A stretch of DNA of 64,000 nucleotides from Pithys albifrons albifrons (GCF_047495875.1 NC_092471.1:13847001-13911000); one strand, 5' to 3'. Positions 13,707 to 28,300 are shown, counted from the stretch's first letter. The notes: generated from the letters alone by a model not told the origin. Translations and numbers: made by a program.

Positions 13707-15258
13707 CTGAAAAAAAAGAGAGACAATACAGAATTACATTGAATGAATTAAATTTACATACAATGGGCTAAATCTACACCTCAGCAAAGTCAGAGGAAAA
13801 GTGCTCTTTCAATTCACGAATAGTAAAATCACACCTGTGGTAAGTAAACTGGTGAATACTTCATGTATGTATGTATTAGTCCTGTGTGACACTAGGGAAG
13901 AGCCAATGACTTTCAGACTAAACCATCATGAAGTTTGGCAGTCAGCTCCTCTTTCATGTCCTCTTTTATTTGCACGTTGTCCCATGGTGATTAGTCCATA
14001 TACACCTATGTGTATTTCTAAATCAAGAGGGAAATTCAGCTCTGGGACTGTTAAAACTGAGAAAACATCCTCTATGTTTCATTCTTGATTTAGGACCACT
14101 GGTTTTCTTTGAGACTGGTACCCATCCATACCTTATCAAACTGAGAATGTAAAACGGAGAATAGCAAGAAGAGGAGGTGCTTGTTTGAGGTTTGATGGGA
14201 CCTCACAGTTTTTAGTATCCAAAACCAAACATTTTCCAAGGTAGAAATCTGTCAGTTTATCACCTCATTTTACTTTTTTATTTTTTAATACAGGGAAATC
14301 TCACAGGACTGCTCCCTGCCCTTGGTTAAAGGGGAACAAAATTCCTAAAAGATGTCGCTAACCCTGTGGCTCCTTCTTTTCCTTTGGCAGAAGAAAGAGT
14401 TGAATGGTACACATTACTATATTAACCCCTATATTACTTGTTTGTTTTTTAATCCAAGACATGGGTATGGAAAGATATACGATGTAAGAAACTATATTAT
14501 TTGCTGTTAGAGACAGAAAATGTCTTTTCTTTTGAGGTCTGTCAATCTGACGAGACAGGACTGGCAGTCACCAAATAAACTCCTGCACAGCTTTCCATAT
14601 ATTTATGCTGTTATCTGGTGGCCCTCCTCAGAGCTGATATTCCTTGGGCACACTGCCACCTCACACCCATCTTTTCACCTTGACAAATTGCCTTATCGCA
14701 GGATGACGTATGAATGAATCGGCACATCTCACCCAGATCGGCTGAGACAGCCACTAAAATTGCAGAGCTCCCTTTCTGCCATCCTGAGCTACTTCACCCA
14801 CGGCAGGAGGCTTGCAAATTGCAATTATTGTTTCCTTTCTGCCTTGATGGAGACTGAAGTCTATGATTTTTTATTGTTAGCCTTTAAATAACTGTAGCAA
14901 TCAATGGATGCTCTGTTAGGAAGTTTTTTTTTTTTGTTTGAAGACTACCAGTAAATCATGGAAGCCTCCTGATATAAGGACTTTTAAAGAGGGGACAATA
15001 ATTCCAATGTGGAAAAATAGTTGAGGCCCTGGTGGTGATCTTAAAAAGAGAACGTGAAGGAGATCTTTAAATTGGTTTGTAAGTCATCTGTCCTTCAGTG
15101 ACCTCTGTTGTCGGGCAGCCCAGTGGTTACAAAGTATCTGGACACATAACTACTAGTCATTAACATCCTGATAAATGGCCAATGCCTCCCTGTAGTATGT
15201 GAACCCACAAAAGTACAACGGTAGCATGGATAAAAAGAGTCTTCTAAAAGTAAGGATT

Positions 15259-15691
15259 TGTGGTGGGTTGACCTTGGCTGGATGCCAGGTGCCCACCAAA
15301 GCTGCTCTACCTCTCCACTCACGGTCTGCACAGGGGAGAGAAAATATAAAGAAAGGCTCGTGGGTTGAGATACAGACAGGGAGGGATCAGCAATTACCGT
15401 CATGCGCAAAGCAGACTCGATTTGGGGAAATTATAAGTACTGGCAATGAAATCAGAATAGGATAGTAAAGAAAGAAAACCAAATCATGAAACACCTTCCC
15501 CCAACCCTGCCCTTCTCCCTGGGCTCAACTTCCCTTCAAATTTTCTCTACCTCCTCTCCCATAGGTGCAGAGGGATGGGAATGAGAGTTATAGGCAGCTC
15601 ATCACACTTTGTCTTTGCAGCTTCTTTCCCTGCAGGAGGAGGACTTCTTGAAGCTCCTGCTACCAAAACCTTGCCATGCAAACCCAATACA
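15259..15691 (-). mobile_element. Solo LTR of an avian endogenous retrovirus, internally deleted
   Basis: Read on the minus strand this starts TGTATTGGGTTTGCATGGCA and ends with ...TCAACCCACCACA, the terminal TG...CA of an LTR family I recognise as widespread in birds. The interior shares landmarks such as aggctcgtgggttgag, gtcatgcgcaaagcag and ccaaatcatgaaacacc. From memory the full LTR is roughly 1 kb; here it is 433 bp, with a large internal gap between about 15640 and 15660, where aggaggacttcttgaag runs straight into gctaccaaaacc. No internal retroviral genes flank it, so it is a solo LTR. The 5-bp flanks (ggatt and ctatt) agree at only three positions, so a target-site duplication is not supported. 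I cannot give a database family name with certainty. Confidence 0.85.
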
Positions 15692-16143
15692 CTATTTTTC
15701 AGGAAATATTAATCTTTCGAGGCCTGGACTTTGGTGATGAACAGAAACTTAATGCTGTTTATCTAGCAGACACGTCCATTTGTTTCCCCAGAGCCAATAC
15801 TTGCTGTGCCATTCTCAATGTGTCACTGTACTATCCGAAGTCTCTGATTGTTATCTGCAAGTCTCATTACACCAGAAGGACAATACCCCCAGGAAACTGA
15901 GACCATTTTCATACAGAACTGTATCATCCTGACTCTAACTCAGTCCTACATTCCTACTTTTAAACCTACATCTCCCTTTAATGTGTAAATTATGCAGTGC
16001 TTTAAAGCAGCACTGCTAGATAATGTGTTCTATTGTTATTTTTTAATGCAGATCTAAGAGGACATAATGCAAAGGATCTTTTCATGAATGAAACCCAAAG
16101 GGTTGTATGTGTTTTTTTTTCTTTCACCTTTGGGTGGTGGGTT

Positions 16144-16153
16144 CCCCCCCCCC
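16144..16153 (+). repeat. C10 homopolymer
   Basis: Ten consecutive C residues within AT-rich sequence. Confidence 0.95.
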
Positions 16154-19100
16154 ATTTATTACATGTTAAATTTATTTTTGACATACCCTGGTAGGAAAAA
16201 AAGACAAAAGAAATTCCATAAAAAATAAATGGAAAGAACAAAGAAGAAAACATAAAAAAGATAAATTGATACACTTACTAAACTAACCCTACAGCCATCT
16301 GAAATGGCTGATTAATAACTGTCCTCATACAGCCTATACTGCAGACACTTCCTAACAAGTACAGTAAGCACAAGACATGTTTATTGAATATTGAAAAATA
16401 TAAAATTGATATAAAACATGATTAGTAGGAAGGACAACTGTTTGAGTTGGTTTCAGATAAACTAAATTTTCAGGATTTATGAGTTCCCTTCAAGAGACTA
16501 ATGGATGTTTAGACGACGAGAGAGAGGAAAAAATTGGATTTTGGTATTTCTTTAGCAGTTCCAAGCTTATCACTTGGAGTATATAATTCTTCTTAGCCTG
16601 TACTGCTAAATGAAGAATATGTCATCCCATTCAGTTCCAAAACTCAGAGGTTAAACAACTAAACCACCCAGATTCTAAAATGCATCACACTCTCCTGGCA
16701 GATGGAATAATTAAAGAGAAACTGAGTATGGCATCAACAATAAATACAGGGTAGCCAGAGAAGTGAGGGAATAAATTAAAAATACACAGTATGTGCAAAT
16801 GAAGGCAGAATGCTGAAGATTTCAAATAACCTGCTCCCAGAGAATACTGGTTAGAAGAGGTAATATTTTACAGAATACAGAGGACTAGATGGCCTTTCAC
16901 AATTTTAAAATGTGCTTAATATTCTGAAGACACAGATCACAGTAGCTTGTGGTGTTTAATGTTGCTATTAACTCTCATTTATAAGCAAGTAGCATCTGAT
17001 TGCACTCAAAGCCTAATAAGGGTTAAGATGGCCAGCACCCTTAATGCAAGGTGACTATTTCACTGTCATACCTGGAAACGTAGCCCATTTCAGCCTCAAA
17101 GCCCTGAGATGGAAGAGTTCTTTATATACAGATCTTTGAAACATGTCTGTACAGTCTGAATGTGATATTAGGCCCTCTTGACTGAGAGGTCCCTGAAAAT
17201 ACCCATATGATCTATTCTGCTCTATATAATGGTTCACTTCAGAAACACCCAGGCTAGAGATTACAGAGTATATTTGTTATTAAGATCAGGACAGCTATTA
17301 ATAAAGGCTAATTTGGTGGCTATGTTAAAATTACAATGAATACTGTCAATGAGGGCAAATCAAAGAGAAAACTGCTTGTATCAGAGAGCTATCTCCAGAG
17401 CCGTTATGAATTAATTTTATTTCCTATTCTTCTCTGACCCAGCTGACATTATTATTGAATATACATGTACTTGTTTGTCTTTTCATCCATAGCTAATGCA
17501 AAACACCACTTTAGGGAAAGAATGGGATTAAGTAGGATTTTTTATTTCATTATTAGAGCAATGCCATTTACTCTAACAGTTGAAGTTGTGTCAGCACATT
17601 TATTATAATCTACAATTTTCAGAGGTTTATAATTTGAAATGTGAAATTATTGCAAAGCAGAAACGTTGGGACAAAGCAACACATTTATCTGTGGTGTAAG
17701 TAGGGGCAATCTCATTGACTGACTACAATATCCACTTCCTCCAGGGATGAATTGGCTCCCAAAGCAGATTGTTCTTACATTACAAATTTAGCTAGGCAAA
17801 TGGCTGAGTGAAGGTTTTTTTAGGATGAGTTCTGTAAAAGTCTCACTAGAAATGTTAAGAATAAAATATTGTTTTTAGGAGTCTTCAGCTTGTATCAGGC
17901 CTCAGAAAATTTTGAGATGGGCAAAAAGCAAAACGAGCTATTTGGCATAACAAGTTTTACCTTCTCTGACTCTTCACGCATTTTCCAAAAATATCATTAA
18001 AAATATGCCACAATAATAAACCAGTTTAAATATAACCAGTATCTGAACATAATTTGTATCTGTTCTTGTAACAGATAATGTCAAATGATTATGCAAGCCC
18101 CAGTATGGATTCTCATTCTCAGTGGGACAGACTTTTTTATTTGGTTTTGCTGTCCATGTTCAGTTGGAATGAGTCATGGAGTCCCTCAGCCACTCCCAAC
18201 AGCTGTTTCAGCATGCACTGCTCAGGTAAAACATAATTTTAGGCACATTTTTAATGAATAGCAAGCAAGGGGCCAAATTTGCAAAGCAAGATGACCCAGG
18301 ACCTGATGAGACTTTCAGCGTGACTGGAGTAAGTTTTGCCACTCATCAGTGCTGGTAGTAGCAAAGGCAGCAGAACTTTAACTCAGCTCTGGGGTTTGGG
18401 CTCAAATTCCCTGCGGTCTCACCAAGTTCAGCTGCATGAACACTGAAACAGGACTTGTAGCCCATCCTGTCTGCTGAGTTCAGCAGATGTTTTGTGCACA
18501 CCAGAGCTGCTGGCTTGGGATCTTGTCAATGTGCAAGTGAGGATTTGATCAGAACACATGAGAAAACCCCTCCTTGAAGAAGCACTACCTCAATATCACT
18601 CAATTCAAGTTATTTTTATAGAAGACTCTGAACTTCTTAAAGGAGTATTTTCACAGCTCAACACCCTTCTTTGGGTTTCTTGTGTAAATTATTTAAATAC
18701 TTTTTACAAATGAATAAGGTCTGGATTGATAGGAGACTTCTGGGAATGCTATGCATTTCTTCCTGCTCTGGTTGTGGAGAGCTAGGCTGAGAGTCCAGTG
18801 TGTTTATAATAACATGTTTGGTGACACAGCTTTCTCAAGAAGGAGGCACTGAAAAGGCAGCATGAATAGGACGCAGTTCTGCATGTCTGATTCGGGGATC
18901 AGTTCACCACTGCGCTGGTGCTCCCACTTCACTACGAAAAAGGCCTCGTGGGAATGAAAAGGATGGAGAAAAGGGAAGAGGGTGTTGCAAGCAGACAGCC
19001 AAGGGAATACTGGGCAATTCTCTAATCCTGAGCTGCCCAGAAAATTCCCTTGCTCATGTCAAACCACATCTGTACAAAATGCATACCCCATCTGAGTCAT

Positions 19101-22100
19101 ACCAAATGCAAGTGTTGCTTCTGGAGGAAGGATGACAGGCAATGGTGTTCACCAGACACACAGACATCCAATTCTTTTCTTGCCAGGTTTGTCTCTGGTA
19201 AAATGGGAATATATTTATAATATTCCTGTGCTTTTCCACATATTTAGCTCATTTGTTTTTGTAAATCTGTAACATTGTTCTTGAAACAACAATGGGAAAA
19301 CCATGCTTTTGTCCCATTAGCAGGGTGGGATGTATTGCTTAAATTTCATTGACAAGGATGAAACTATAACTAGTGACACAAAAAAATACAGTAAAATGCT
19401 GCTAAGGTGAGGCAGTGCCTGGTATGGGAAGCTTAGAAAGGATGTGGGTGCTCTTCAAGGAAAGAACTGCCTCCTGCTTCAACCTCCCACTGATAGACAA
19501 GGACAATTTTAAATCGAGGTTTGAGTGCTTCAGATTGGAGTAGCATGTGCTACAACTAGTTATTCTGTCCGACATTAAAGACAGAGCTTAAACTGTTAGA
19601 GCAAATTTCACTCATGAAACTTAATAAGACTTAAATCCAGACCAGGAAGGAATCAAATAAATGCCTTTGAGGTGAAAAAAGGTAATATACTGCCATACTG
19701 AGCTAAGAAGCCCTTGTTTGCAGCAATATTGATGTGGAGGGAACAGCGTCCATGCAAACAGTGACTAGCACTGAGATGCAGCCTTTTCTACCCCTCAACT
19801 TTCATGGAAATAAGTCCATCAGTTCAACACAGTCTCTGCTGGTTCACCCTACGGACTCCACAGAGAACTTGTTTTCCATTTTTCTCATGCATTTCTCTGT
19901 AGTATATAAGGCTTTTCTGAGAGCGGTAACTCAAAAGGTATCATGCAAATGACAAACTGTATAATGGAATTCAGATGTATTTCAAGAATGTGTTGCACAC
20001 ACTGGAGCACAATTTTATCATTTATCAAGGGGGAAGAAGGGGTCTATGTGTGTGAAAACATCTAACAATAGATTTCCCCAGAGAAGTTCATAACACAGTG
20101 AAGAAAAAAACTGGGGAAATGAAAATAAATGGTAGAGTAATTCCAAAGGAAAAAAGAGTATCTTTTGTTTCAAAACATCCCATCTATAAATCTTGAAACC
20201 CGATATTCCTTCTTTTGTTGAAATGTGCAAGTCATCTTCAGATTATTTTCTCTCAGATATTGTAAGAGTTATGGTAAAAGAAAATCTCAGAAGCTTAAAT
20301 GGAATTTACAAGCACCATTTACCTTAATAGTCAGGGCCTTTTGTCCAGCAATTCTATACATACTTAAATATAATTTATTAATCTTTCCTTCTCGTCATTC
20401 ATGATTTTTTTTATTCCATTTGTGTCAGTGAGGAGGTCTGTCTTGCAAACTGTTACTCACAGAAGTAACTTTTCTCATTTAAGCAGATTCAGTGTCCTGG
20501 ATAGGACTAATTTACTTAAGGTACAGATTAACTCCTCAGCCTATGGACTGAAATTGCCTCCCCTTAGAAACAACTGAAGTCAAGTTTTGTGTCTTCACTG
20601 CAAAACAGCCTGTGAGCAATAGAGATACCTGTTCCCTCCCCTGCCATGGGAGAAGGCACACATTAGCCTCCTAGCATGGTCAGCCCACCTCTGGCCCAGC
20701 TGATGGAGAAGGATGTCTTGCTAAGACACACTCCATTTTGTGTTGTCACACACAGCCTGCCTTAGTGTTCCTGGCACCATATCAGTAATTAGAGTAATTA
20801 GAGCTGGTGAGAGAGAAGTAACCCCTGTGGTTATCTATTAGGTACCTCACAATTAGAGAGTGCACTTCATTACTCATCTCTCCATATCATCTCTTAATTT
20901 CAAAAGGATTAAGCAAAATTAATTCTTTCAGTAGAAGAATTTCTTTATCCAGCCATCCATTAATGTCTATGTATAAAAAGCTCTTCAAGGCAACTAAGAT
21001 ATTAAGTTGCTACTAAGTGCATTATAACTACTGCTCTGTTGACAGGCATTTTGTGTTTCATTAAAGCTGAGACAAGAACTTTGGGAGGAGGGGGGAACCT
21101 ACTGCCAACTTTTATCTGTGTCTTATAAGCATAGATGGAAATCTGTATGTTTAGCGCGAGTAAGACTCTAGCATATCCAATAACTTCACATCCCTATTGA
21201 GCTCCAATCCTGCTCCCAAACAATGTTTCCAATAGAATAGGTGCAGAACTGGGTCAAAATATTTTAAGTGTGTAATAGGAAGGTTTAAAAAAATCACAAA
21301 AAGCAGCATCATTTTGTTTCAGGCTGGTGGGTTGACATTTTTGTTTTAATAACACTAATACCATCAGGTTTGCCTCCTGCCTTAGAAAAGTGCAATATCT
21401 ATTACATTGCGTCTCCCTCACTGTCCAGTGACTCCTCAGTACAACATATGACTCTGTTTGGCAAGGCCCAAGTATGAGGCATCACTGAAGCAAAAAGGGA
21501 GGAAAAAACAGGGAGAAAAGAGAGAAAAGAACAAAGAAAAGTATGGGTCCAGGAAAATTTCAGTTAAGGACTAATAATTTCTAAAAATGGCAGTGTAAAA
21601 TTTGTGTTGAGTTTTTGAAGAATAAAAATGAAGACCCCACCTTTTTTAGTGTGTCAAATTCTGCCAGAGTAAACAAAGCTTTTACTATTTTCTCTTTGAT
21701 GAACTGCAATGGCTGACATAATTTTGGGTCCTGCTATTTATCAAGAACAATATATAGTCCAAGAGCCATTTCTGTGATACATACTCATTTCCAATACATT
21801 CCACATGAAAAACACCTGCTTACTCCAACCATATTTGATTAAAACTGTCTCCTACCCAGAGTACCAGTATTTTCTCTGGTAAACAAGCCTTCAGTTGGCA
21901 TATTTACACACAGAGGCTATGGGAACTTAGCACACAGTTAAACAATGATTGATAATTCTACAGCAACTTGCAAAGGTGACTTTAAAAAATCATACCAGAA
22001 AATATATTAAAGAAAGTTTTTCAACAGGGGATGAATAACACAGGACTGAGTCATCTATCCCATGTTCTACAGTGTATATGGAAGGACATTAATTTTATTT

Positions 22101-24835
22101 GTTGATTATATTCTTTTATTTTATTCCTTTTTTAATCTGGTAACAAAGTGAGTCTTTCAAGGAGCTGTTTGATGAGCTGTCAGTACCAACACGACATTTA
22201 CAAATCTTTCTCTGTGCACTCTTTTCCCCTTACATAGACTAATATCGTATCTGAAGAGCAGAGCTCTTTTGTTTCTGCAGATTGGAAATGAGTTGTGTCT
22301 GGTAAATCTGAAGCTTCAATAACCTGGTCCGGAGTGGAAGCAGATTTTTTTGTTTATTTAAACCTTTATACTGACGTATTTTTGCATCTCCTTCTGCCAT
22401 TTGAACTATTTGTTTCTAATTTGGAACTGCTGTCTGCAAAGCTCAGTGCCATGGGGATAGACTGCACTTCGGTGTTAGTGATAAGAATGACAGTGAGTCC
22501 TCAAGGCACTTTGGAGAGACAGCACAGACTGAGATGAACTCTGTTCCTCTCTGGCAGGGGTATCAGGAGTGCATTGAGCGGCACAGTGGGGCGATGAGGA
22601 AGAGAAACATCCAGTGCCTGCTATAAGGAGGCATGGCAGCTCACCAGTAGCACCAGTCTGTTCCAGTCTGTTAGCTCAAACGGCGCCCACAGCCCTTCCA
22701 CACCTGGCAGGACCTCTGCCTCCTGCTTCTCATTGCCCTGGCACAGTCCTCTGGCAGGAACTCTGGAGAATGGGGTAGTTTTCTAGTCTTCCTCCCTTAA
22801 GATGAACCTACTTTATCCACTCTTGTTTGTGAAGGGTGGATCTGAAACGCCAAAAGAGTCTCAGTGAAAGCTTCGAGTGAGCAAATCAGAGCAGCTGCTT
22901 GGAGTTTGGATGAGAGGCCAATTTATCTCCAGTGATAATCCCAGTGATTCACTAATCATTTCGCTACTGTAAACTTTTTTAGCTATAAGAAGGCCCAGCA
23001 ACCTCTCAACTACAATTAACGTGACAACTATTTCCCTTCATGGTCTCAATTCCTTAACAAAGTCTTTGAACAGTGTTCATAGCCAATATATGTTCATGCC
23101 CTGAAACCAAGTACAGGTACCGCTCAGTTACTGTCCCTACAGAGGAGACACATCAGCTCCTATGGGTTCACAGCACTCTAATATGATGTAGGAGCTTTTC
23201 ACTCAGTTTTCATAGCTTAAGGACATATAGAAGGGAAAGCTATTTTATCTAGTAAAAACTATTTCTGTTCAGTATTAGGCTTATCAGAGTTTTCCAGCTC
23301 AAACTTGGATGACATTGGGGTCATGTCTTGGTTAAGGAGGCAGGGACAACAAGAACAGAGGAAGACAGAGAAAGAAATGATTCTATTAAAATTCCATAAG
23401 AAGTACTAATAGGAAAGTGGAAAAGAGAAGGCAGAGGTGGATGAAAAGGAGGTAAAAAATGCCAAAGGCAAACTAAACCCAAGTAATCTCACAATGTTTT
23501 TGTAGAATATGCACTTGTGCCAGCCTTGGTTTGAAGGAAGGATAGAAGGGATAGGAAAGGAATGGAAACATAATCATCTCTTCTGGATATAAATCAGATT
23601 TTCCTTTAGTAGAAACATAATTTTTTAACTCACCATTAGAAGAAATTTACTCATTATTACAGTATTTGCTAATGTGAGGAAACCTGCAAACTCCTAAAAT
23701 AGTAATCTTGGGGAAGGTGAGCTTCATTTTCACAGCATTAATTTGCGATCAGTTTTTAAAGCCACTTCTCCTGTAGCTGCAGAATCCTACATTAAGAATC
23801 CACAGTTATCCCACAGATGTGAAACAGAGTTTGCAAAGAGAAATGAATCTTCAGTAAGGCTATTCACTTCTATCCTTAAATGAACATTCTGTTGATCAAT
23901 CTAAAAATGCATGAACAGATTAATCCACGCAGTACTAAAGCTAATGTAAATAGAGGGGATAAAACCAAGCAAGACTAAAACTAATATAAATAGATGAGAT
24001 AAATGAAAAAAATACTTAAATGATTTCTGAATCTGGATGATTTATAAGGCACTGCATATGCATGAGAGAAATCAAGTACCAAGCGCAGTCCTGAAAACAT
24101 TGACTCATGCAAGTAATCCTTGCTCCTGTAAGCACAATTTTTCAGGCTCAGATCCAAACACAATGCCTGACACTGTTTGCTCTGATAATCACTCTAAGAT
24201 AAACACATATGAATAACTGCAAATACTTCCAAGCATTTCCTTTCACTTATAATGTAAAAAGAAAAATTAGAGGATAAAATGAAAATGTATGTTTCCACTT
24301 CCAGATTTCATACATCATTAATTCTGTAAAAATATATCCGTCTTCATGCTGATAGTTCTCTTTGCTTGGCAAGCTTGCAGAATGCAATATGCTAGATAAC
24401 CTGATTGAAAATTTGATCCTATTGTTTAACAAAATGAGGATTGTTTCATAAGGGGCTCCACCATGTCTGTGCACATTTTCCCCTAAGTAACAGTATAAGA
24501 CTTGTATTTCCCCAGACAGCTGAACATTTATGTTGATGTACTTGGCTACAGATCCAATCTTGCTCTGGCTATAATACAGGAGAATTTTCCTTAGCATTTT
24601 GAATTATGGCACTGAAATAATTTAACAGTGCCTTCTGTGCATGTAACACAAGTTTTCTGATATAGTTAGTTCTTACTGAAAGTTTGTTTACCCTATAAAT
24701 TGTTCCACATGAAAAGCCAACATGTCCTTAAAGCCACGCACACCCTCTGCACATACACTCTCCAGTCTTCATATTTCTTAGGAAGCTTCTGAGCCACCTG
24801 TTAATTAGTGTTAACAGATACTGTTTATGCCTAAT

Positions 24836-25395
24836 TACAGAATCACAGAGTATCTGGGGTTAGAAGGGACTTCTGGAGACCATCTAGTCCAACTCCCCTG
24901 CTAAAGCACGTTCACCCAGAACAGGTTGCACAGGATCACATCCATATGACTTCTGAATATCTCCAGTGAGAGAGACACCACAGCACTCTGGCCAGCCTGT
25001 TCCACAATAAAGAAGTTTTTCTTCCTATTCAGATGGAACTTTCTGTGTTTCAGTTTGTGCCTGTTACCCCTTGTGCTGTCACTGGGCACCACTGAATAAA
25101 GTCTAGTCCCATCCCCTTGACAGACACCCTTAAGAGATTTGTGTGCATTGATGAGGTCCCCTCTCAGCCTTCACGTCTCCAGGCTGAACAGGCCCAGCTC
25201 CCTCAGCCTTTCCTCATAGGAGAAATGCTCCAGTCCCTCATCATCTTTGCAGCCCTTCACTTGACTCCGTGCAGGCACTCCATGTCTATCCTGAGCTGGG
25301 GAGCCCAGAACTGGACACAGCACTCCAGAGGAGACCTCGCTAGGCTGAGGAAAGAGGGAACACAAGCTCTCTCGACCTGCTGGACAAGAAATACT
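24836..25395 (-). mobile_element. CR1 LINE, 5'-truncated, with intact 3' end
   Basis: Read on the minus strand this is a classic avian CR1 3' segment of about 560 bp. It runs from the C-terminal part of the ORF2 reverse-transcriptase protein through the short 3' untranslated region (gttggactagatggtctcc) to the terminal microsatellite-like end (actctgtgattctgtaa). In plus-strand view it shows landmarks such as tctagtccaactcccctgc, aagaagtttttcttcc and tgggcaccactgaataaag. The 5' boundary, near 25395, is judged by loss of CR1 resemblance after tcgacctgctggacaag. It lies in the same orientation as AFF2, inside the large intron. Confidence 0.95.
24901..25375 (-). pseudogene. CR1 ORF2 C-terminal remnant (broken)
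   Basis: This is the decayed reading frame of the CR1 element, and the one place where listed frames reflect real coding ancestry. An upstream piece reads LECCVQFWAPQL, matching the CR1 pattern LEYCVQFWAP. After a frameshift near 25260 the second piece reads SYEERLRELGLFSLE, then an in-frame TGA at 25171-25173. The same frame then continues through RLRGDLIN, VPSDSTRGN, HKLKHRKFHLN and SLEIF to the natural TAG stop at 24901-24903. Only one frameshift and one stop in about 155 codons, with most landmark residues readable, points to a fairly young insertion. It encodes no complete enzyme. Confidence 0.9.
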
Positions 25396-28300
25396 GAGAG
25401 CAAACGCTGCAGGTTACAATCATGACTCTGATCCTGGTGAGAACATGACATACACTGACATTTTGAAGATCAGGAGAAAGACCACCTCCTTTAGCAGCTC
25501 TCTTCTTTAACATCTCTCTCCCAAATTCATCTTGAGACCACCCAGTCTTCCTTTTACCACAAAGCCTTTGAGGAACATTGTGATTGATTCTCTGAAGGGT
25601 AGGTTAGTATTATTTTCTTACCAAATTAGCTAAGAGATGAAATGCATGTTAGCATTGAAAAAAACCCCTTAAAATTCAAAATATGGTCCTCAGTGCTAAA
25701 ATCATTCCAAAAAAGAAAATTCCAGAATACCAATGTTTTTGCCTTTCTTTTTGTACATTTATACCTTGTCTGGCAATTGGCTTCTTTGTCCATGACTAAA
25801 GTATCTCAATGTTATTATCAGATGAATAAACAAGAATATTAGTACATAAAATTGATAAATGGATACTCAGTGTCTCTTTCAAAGGGAAAAACTAAGAGAT
25901 GGCGCAGACTAAATTTAATTGATAAAGCAATGATGTAATGACCCTTCAAAGACAAGTAATAGAATAATAATATGTCAAAATTGTCACTGCATTGGGCCTG
26001 TGGTACGAATTATTTTTCCTAGTACAACCGGAATGTGATGGTGGTTCATTATGCTCATGAAGCACACATGTCTCCCAAATTTTTTATTCCAAACTTTTAC
26101 CAGAATCTCTTTGAACCCTGGCTCCACTGTTGGCAGCAAACGAAGTCCTAACAGTATGCTGCGTAAGAACCTGTTTGTTTTTCCTGGCTTTTTTAACATT
26201 AAAGCATTTAAATTGTGAGAAAAGGAATGGGAATTTTATAGGATCTAAGTGGGTCTAGGTGCTTGCCTCCCATCAAATTTCACTAGGGTTTCAAAATTTG
26301 ATTTTCTATTAGGATAAGTACAAGGACATAATGCAGCTTTCCCCCACACTGTTACTTTTGTACTTTCTCATCCTACTCTACACACCTGCAGTAGCAAGTC
26401 TAAGTCTTAGTGACAATTATCTTCTGAGGAACAAGTATGTACATTTACCTCATGTCTGGCATGCAGGCTGCAAAGCCCTCCCCACCTTTACTGAGTTTTG
26501 ATGTTAGTTCAATTGGAAAAGGATGAGTCCCACAAAGAGGAAATTGCACAATACACCTTGCACTTGGTGCACGAGCTGTTAATCTACAGACTAATCCAGT
26601 TGATACATATGGTTAGGCAGTTGGGTAACTATCAAAGCACACCACCACCTTTCATCTCCTAAGGTAATGCAAAAGTTATATCTCAAATCCAATTTAAATT
26701 GGTGCTCCCTTGAGCTCAAAGATAATTTCTCTCTAATCCTCTTCTGGTTGTCTATAGGGTAACCTTCAAAATCTCAGAAATGACACTGTAAAAAAAATGA
26801 TCAAGTCATAATTTTTTAGCACAAAACCTAGCTATTTTTCCTGGTGGCACTATGTTCCAGCTGTTATCAGATTCAAGAATTCTTCAATTGCCTTGAACTC
26901 TGCATTTATTTTACTTTTCCAGATTTTTGCCAATGAAAATACCTCAGCACTGCTTGAAGAGAAAATAATCTTGTCAGTTTTATTGTGCCATATCTGAGAT
27001 GATGAAGGTCATGCTAACTACAAGTCTGTTCCAATTGCTGCGGGGTTGGGTGAGGTGGACTTTTTATTTTATTTTTGGTTTTCCCCTTGCTCCTACCACA
27101 AAGTAATAGGGATTTTCCCCTTTCATTCATCTTGCCTTTTGTTGTTTTTAATCGACCACCCATCAGTGCCGAATTGCCTTGTAACTGTCTGCTGAGCTTT
27201 CATTTGACAGAGATAGCTGCTATTGTTAGCAGGAGCCTTCACTTCAGCCCATTTAACTTTCCTCAGTTTGACAGCTTCACAATAGCCACCTTCCATCTAA
27301 AGAAAACTGTGATTTAGTAGAAAGGGAATGTGGGACAACAGCCTGATCTGTCACTCAGTCTCCAGTGAGTTCTCTTGGCATAAAGTTCCCCTACAAAGCC
27401 GGAGGATGAAATACTACATGAAAATAAGAGGGTCATGAGACGTGTTCAGTTATATATTCTGGTAAAATCTAAACAGCAATCACACTTAAAAATACAGCCC
27501 TTTCCTGTCAGTAATATCCCACACTAGGCTGCAAAATAAATATTTTGATTGATTTCAAATTTTCATTTTTTACTTACATTCCAAAGTAATACTTGACTCT
27601 CCTTTCCCCCCCCTCTTTATTCACCTAGTAATTGTTCTCAGATTGATCTACAACAACAACTAGTGGAAACAATATGTCACAAGTAAATTAAAGCTTTCAT
27701 TGGACCAGTTGTTGGTCCTACTCCATGTAAGTCTACATGAAAAGATGTTGATGAATTAAGAGCCTGAATATCCTCCCTTACTGACAGTTAAAAAAGTCAA
27801 ATTACAGCTGCCTAAGCACAGTCTCTGAGTACACTTCCCAGGTCACCTCCATATCCAGCTTTCTTTTCACATGCAGTTTGGAAATATGTTTATAGCTGAA
27901 TTTAACCATTGTGCACTTATGCCTAATGTCCTTTTGCAGTTAAGCTTAAATCTGGTTTTACCATTTGGCACAAATGACAAGCTGTAGACATTCTTATTTC
28001 CAGGCACCATTTGTTTTTTCTAGCCATAGTTAAATATATTTTCTTGTCCAAAATCCTGGATCCCAGTTTGATGAACCCCTTCTTGCTAAAAAATGTGTCT
28101 AGAAAATTGAATTTCATTACCATAAAGCAGAGTTTATTTCAGTCCATCTATATGCCTCTCTTTAACTCTCATTAACTTCACCAGAAAAAGCATGAGAAAA
28201 CAAGTTGACACAGCTGCAAGCTGCAAAAGGAACTCTCTAAAGTGACTGCCATGTTCACTTGAGTTTGAGAACCACTTCCTAGTATTTAAAATAAATAAGC

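Noticed and set aside
13765..13800. Possible further copy of the palindromic repeat family (ctacacctcagcaaagtcag)
   Set aside because: Only one half is visible and similarity is weak; chance cannot be excluded.
16840..16925. Possible CR1 tail (ggactagatggcctttcac)
   Set aside because: Only one short motif matches; the terminal ATTCTGTGAT-type repeat is missing.
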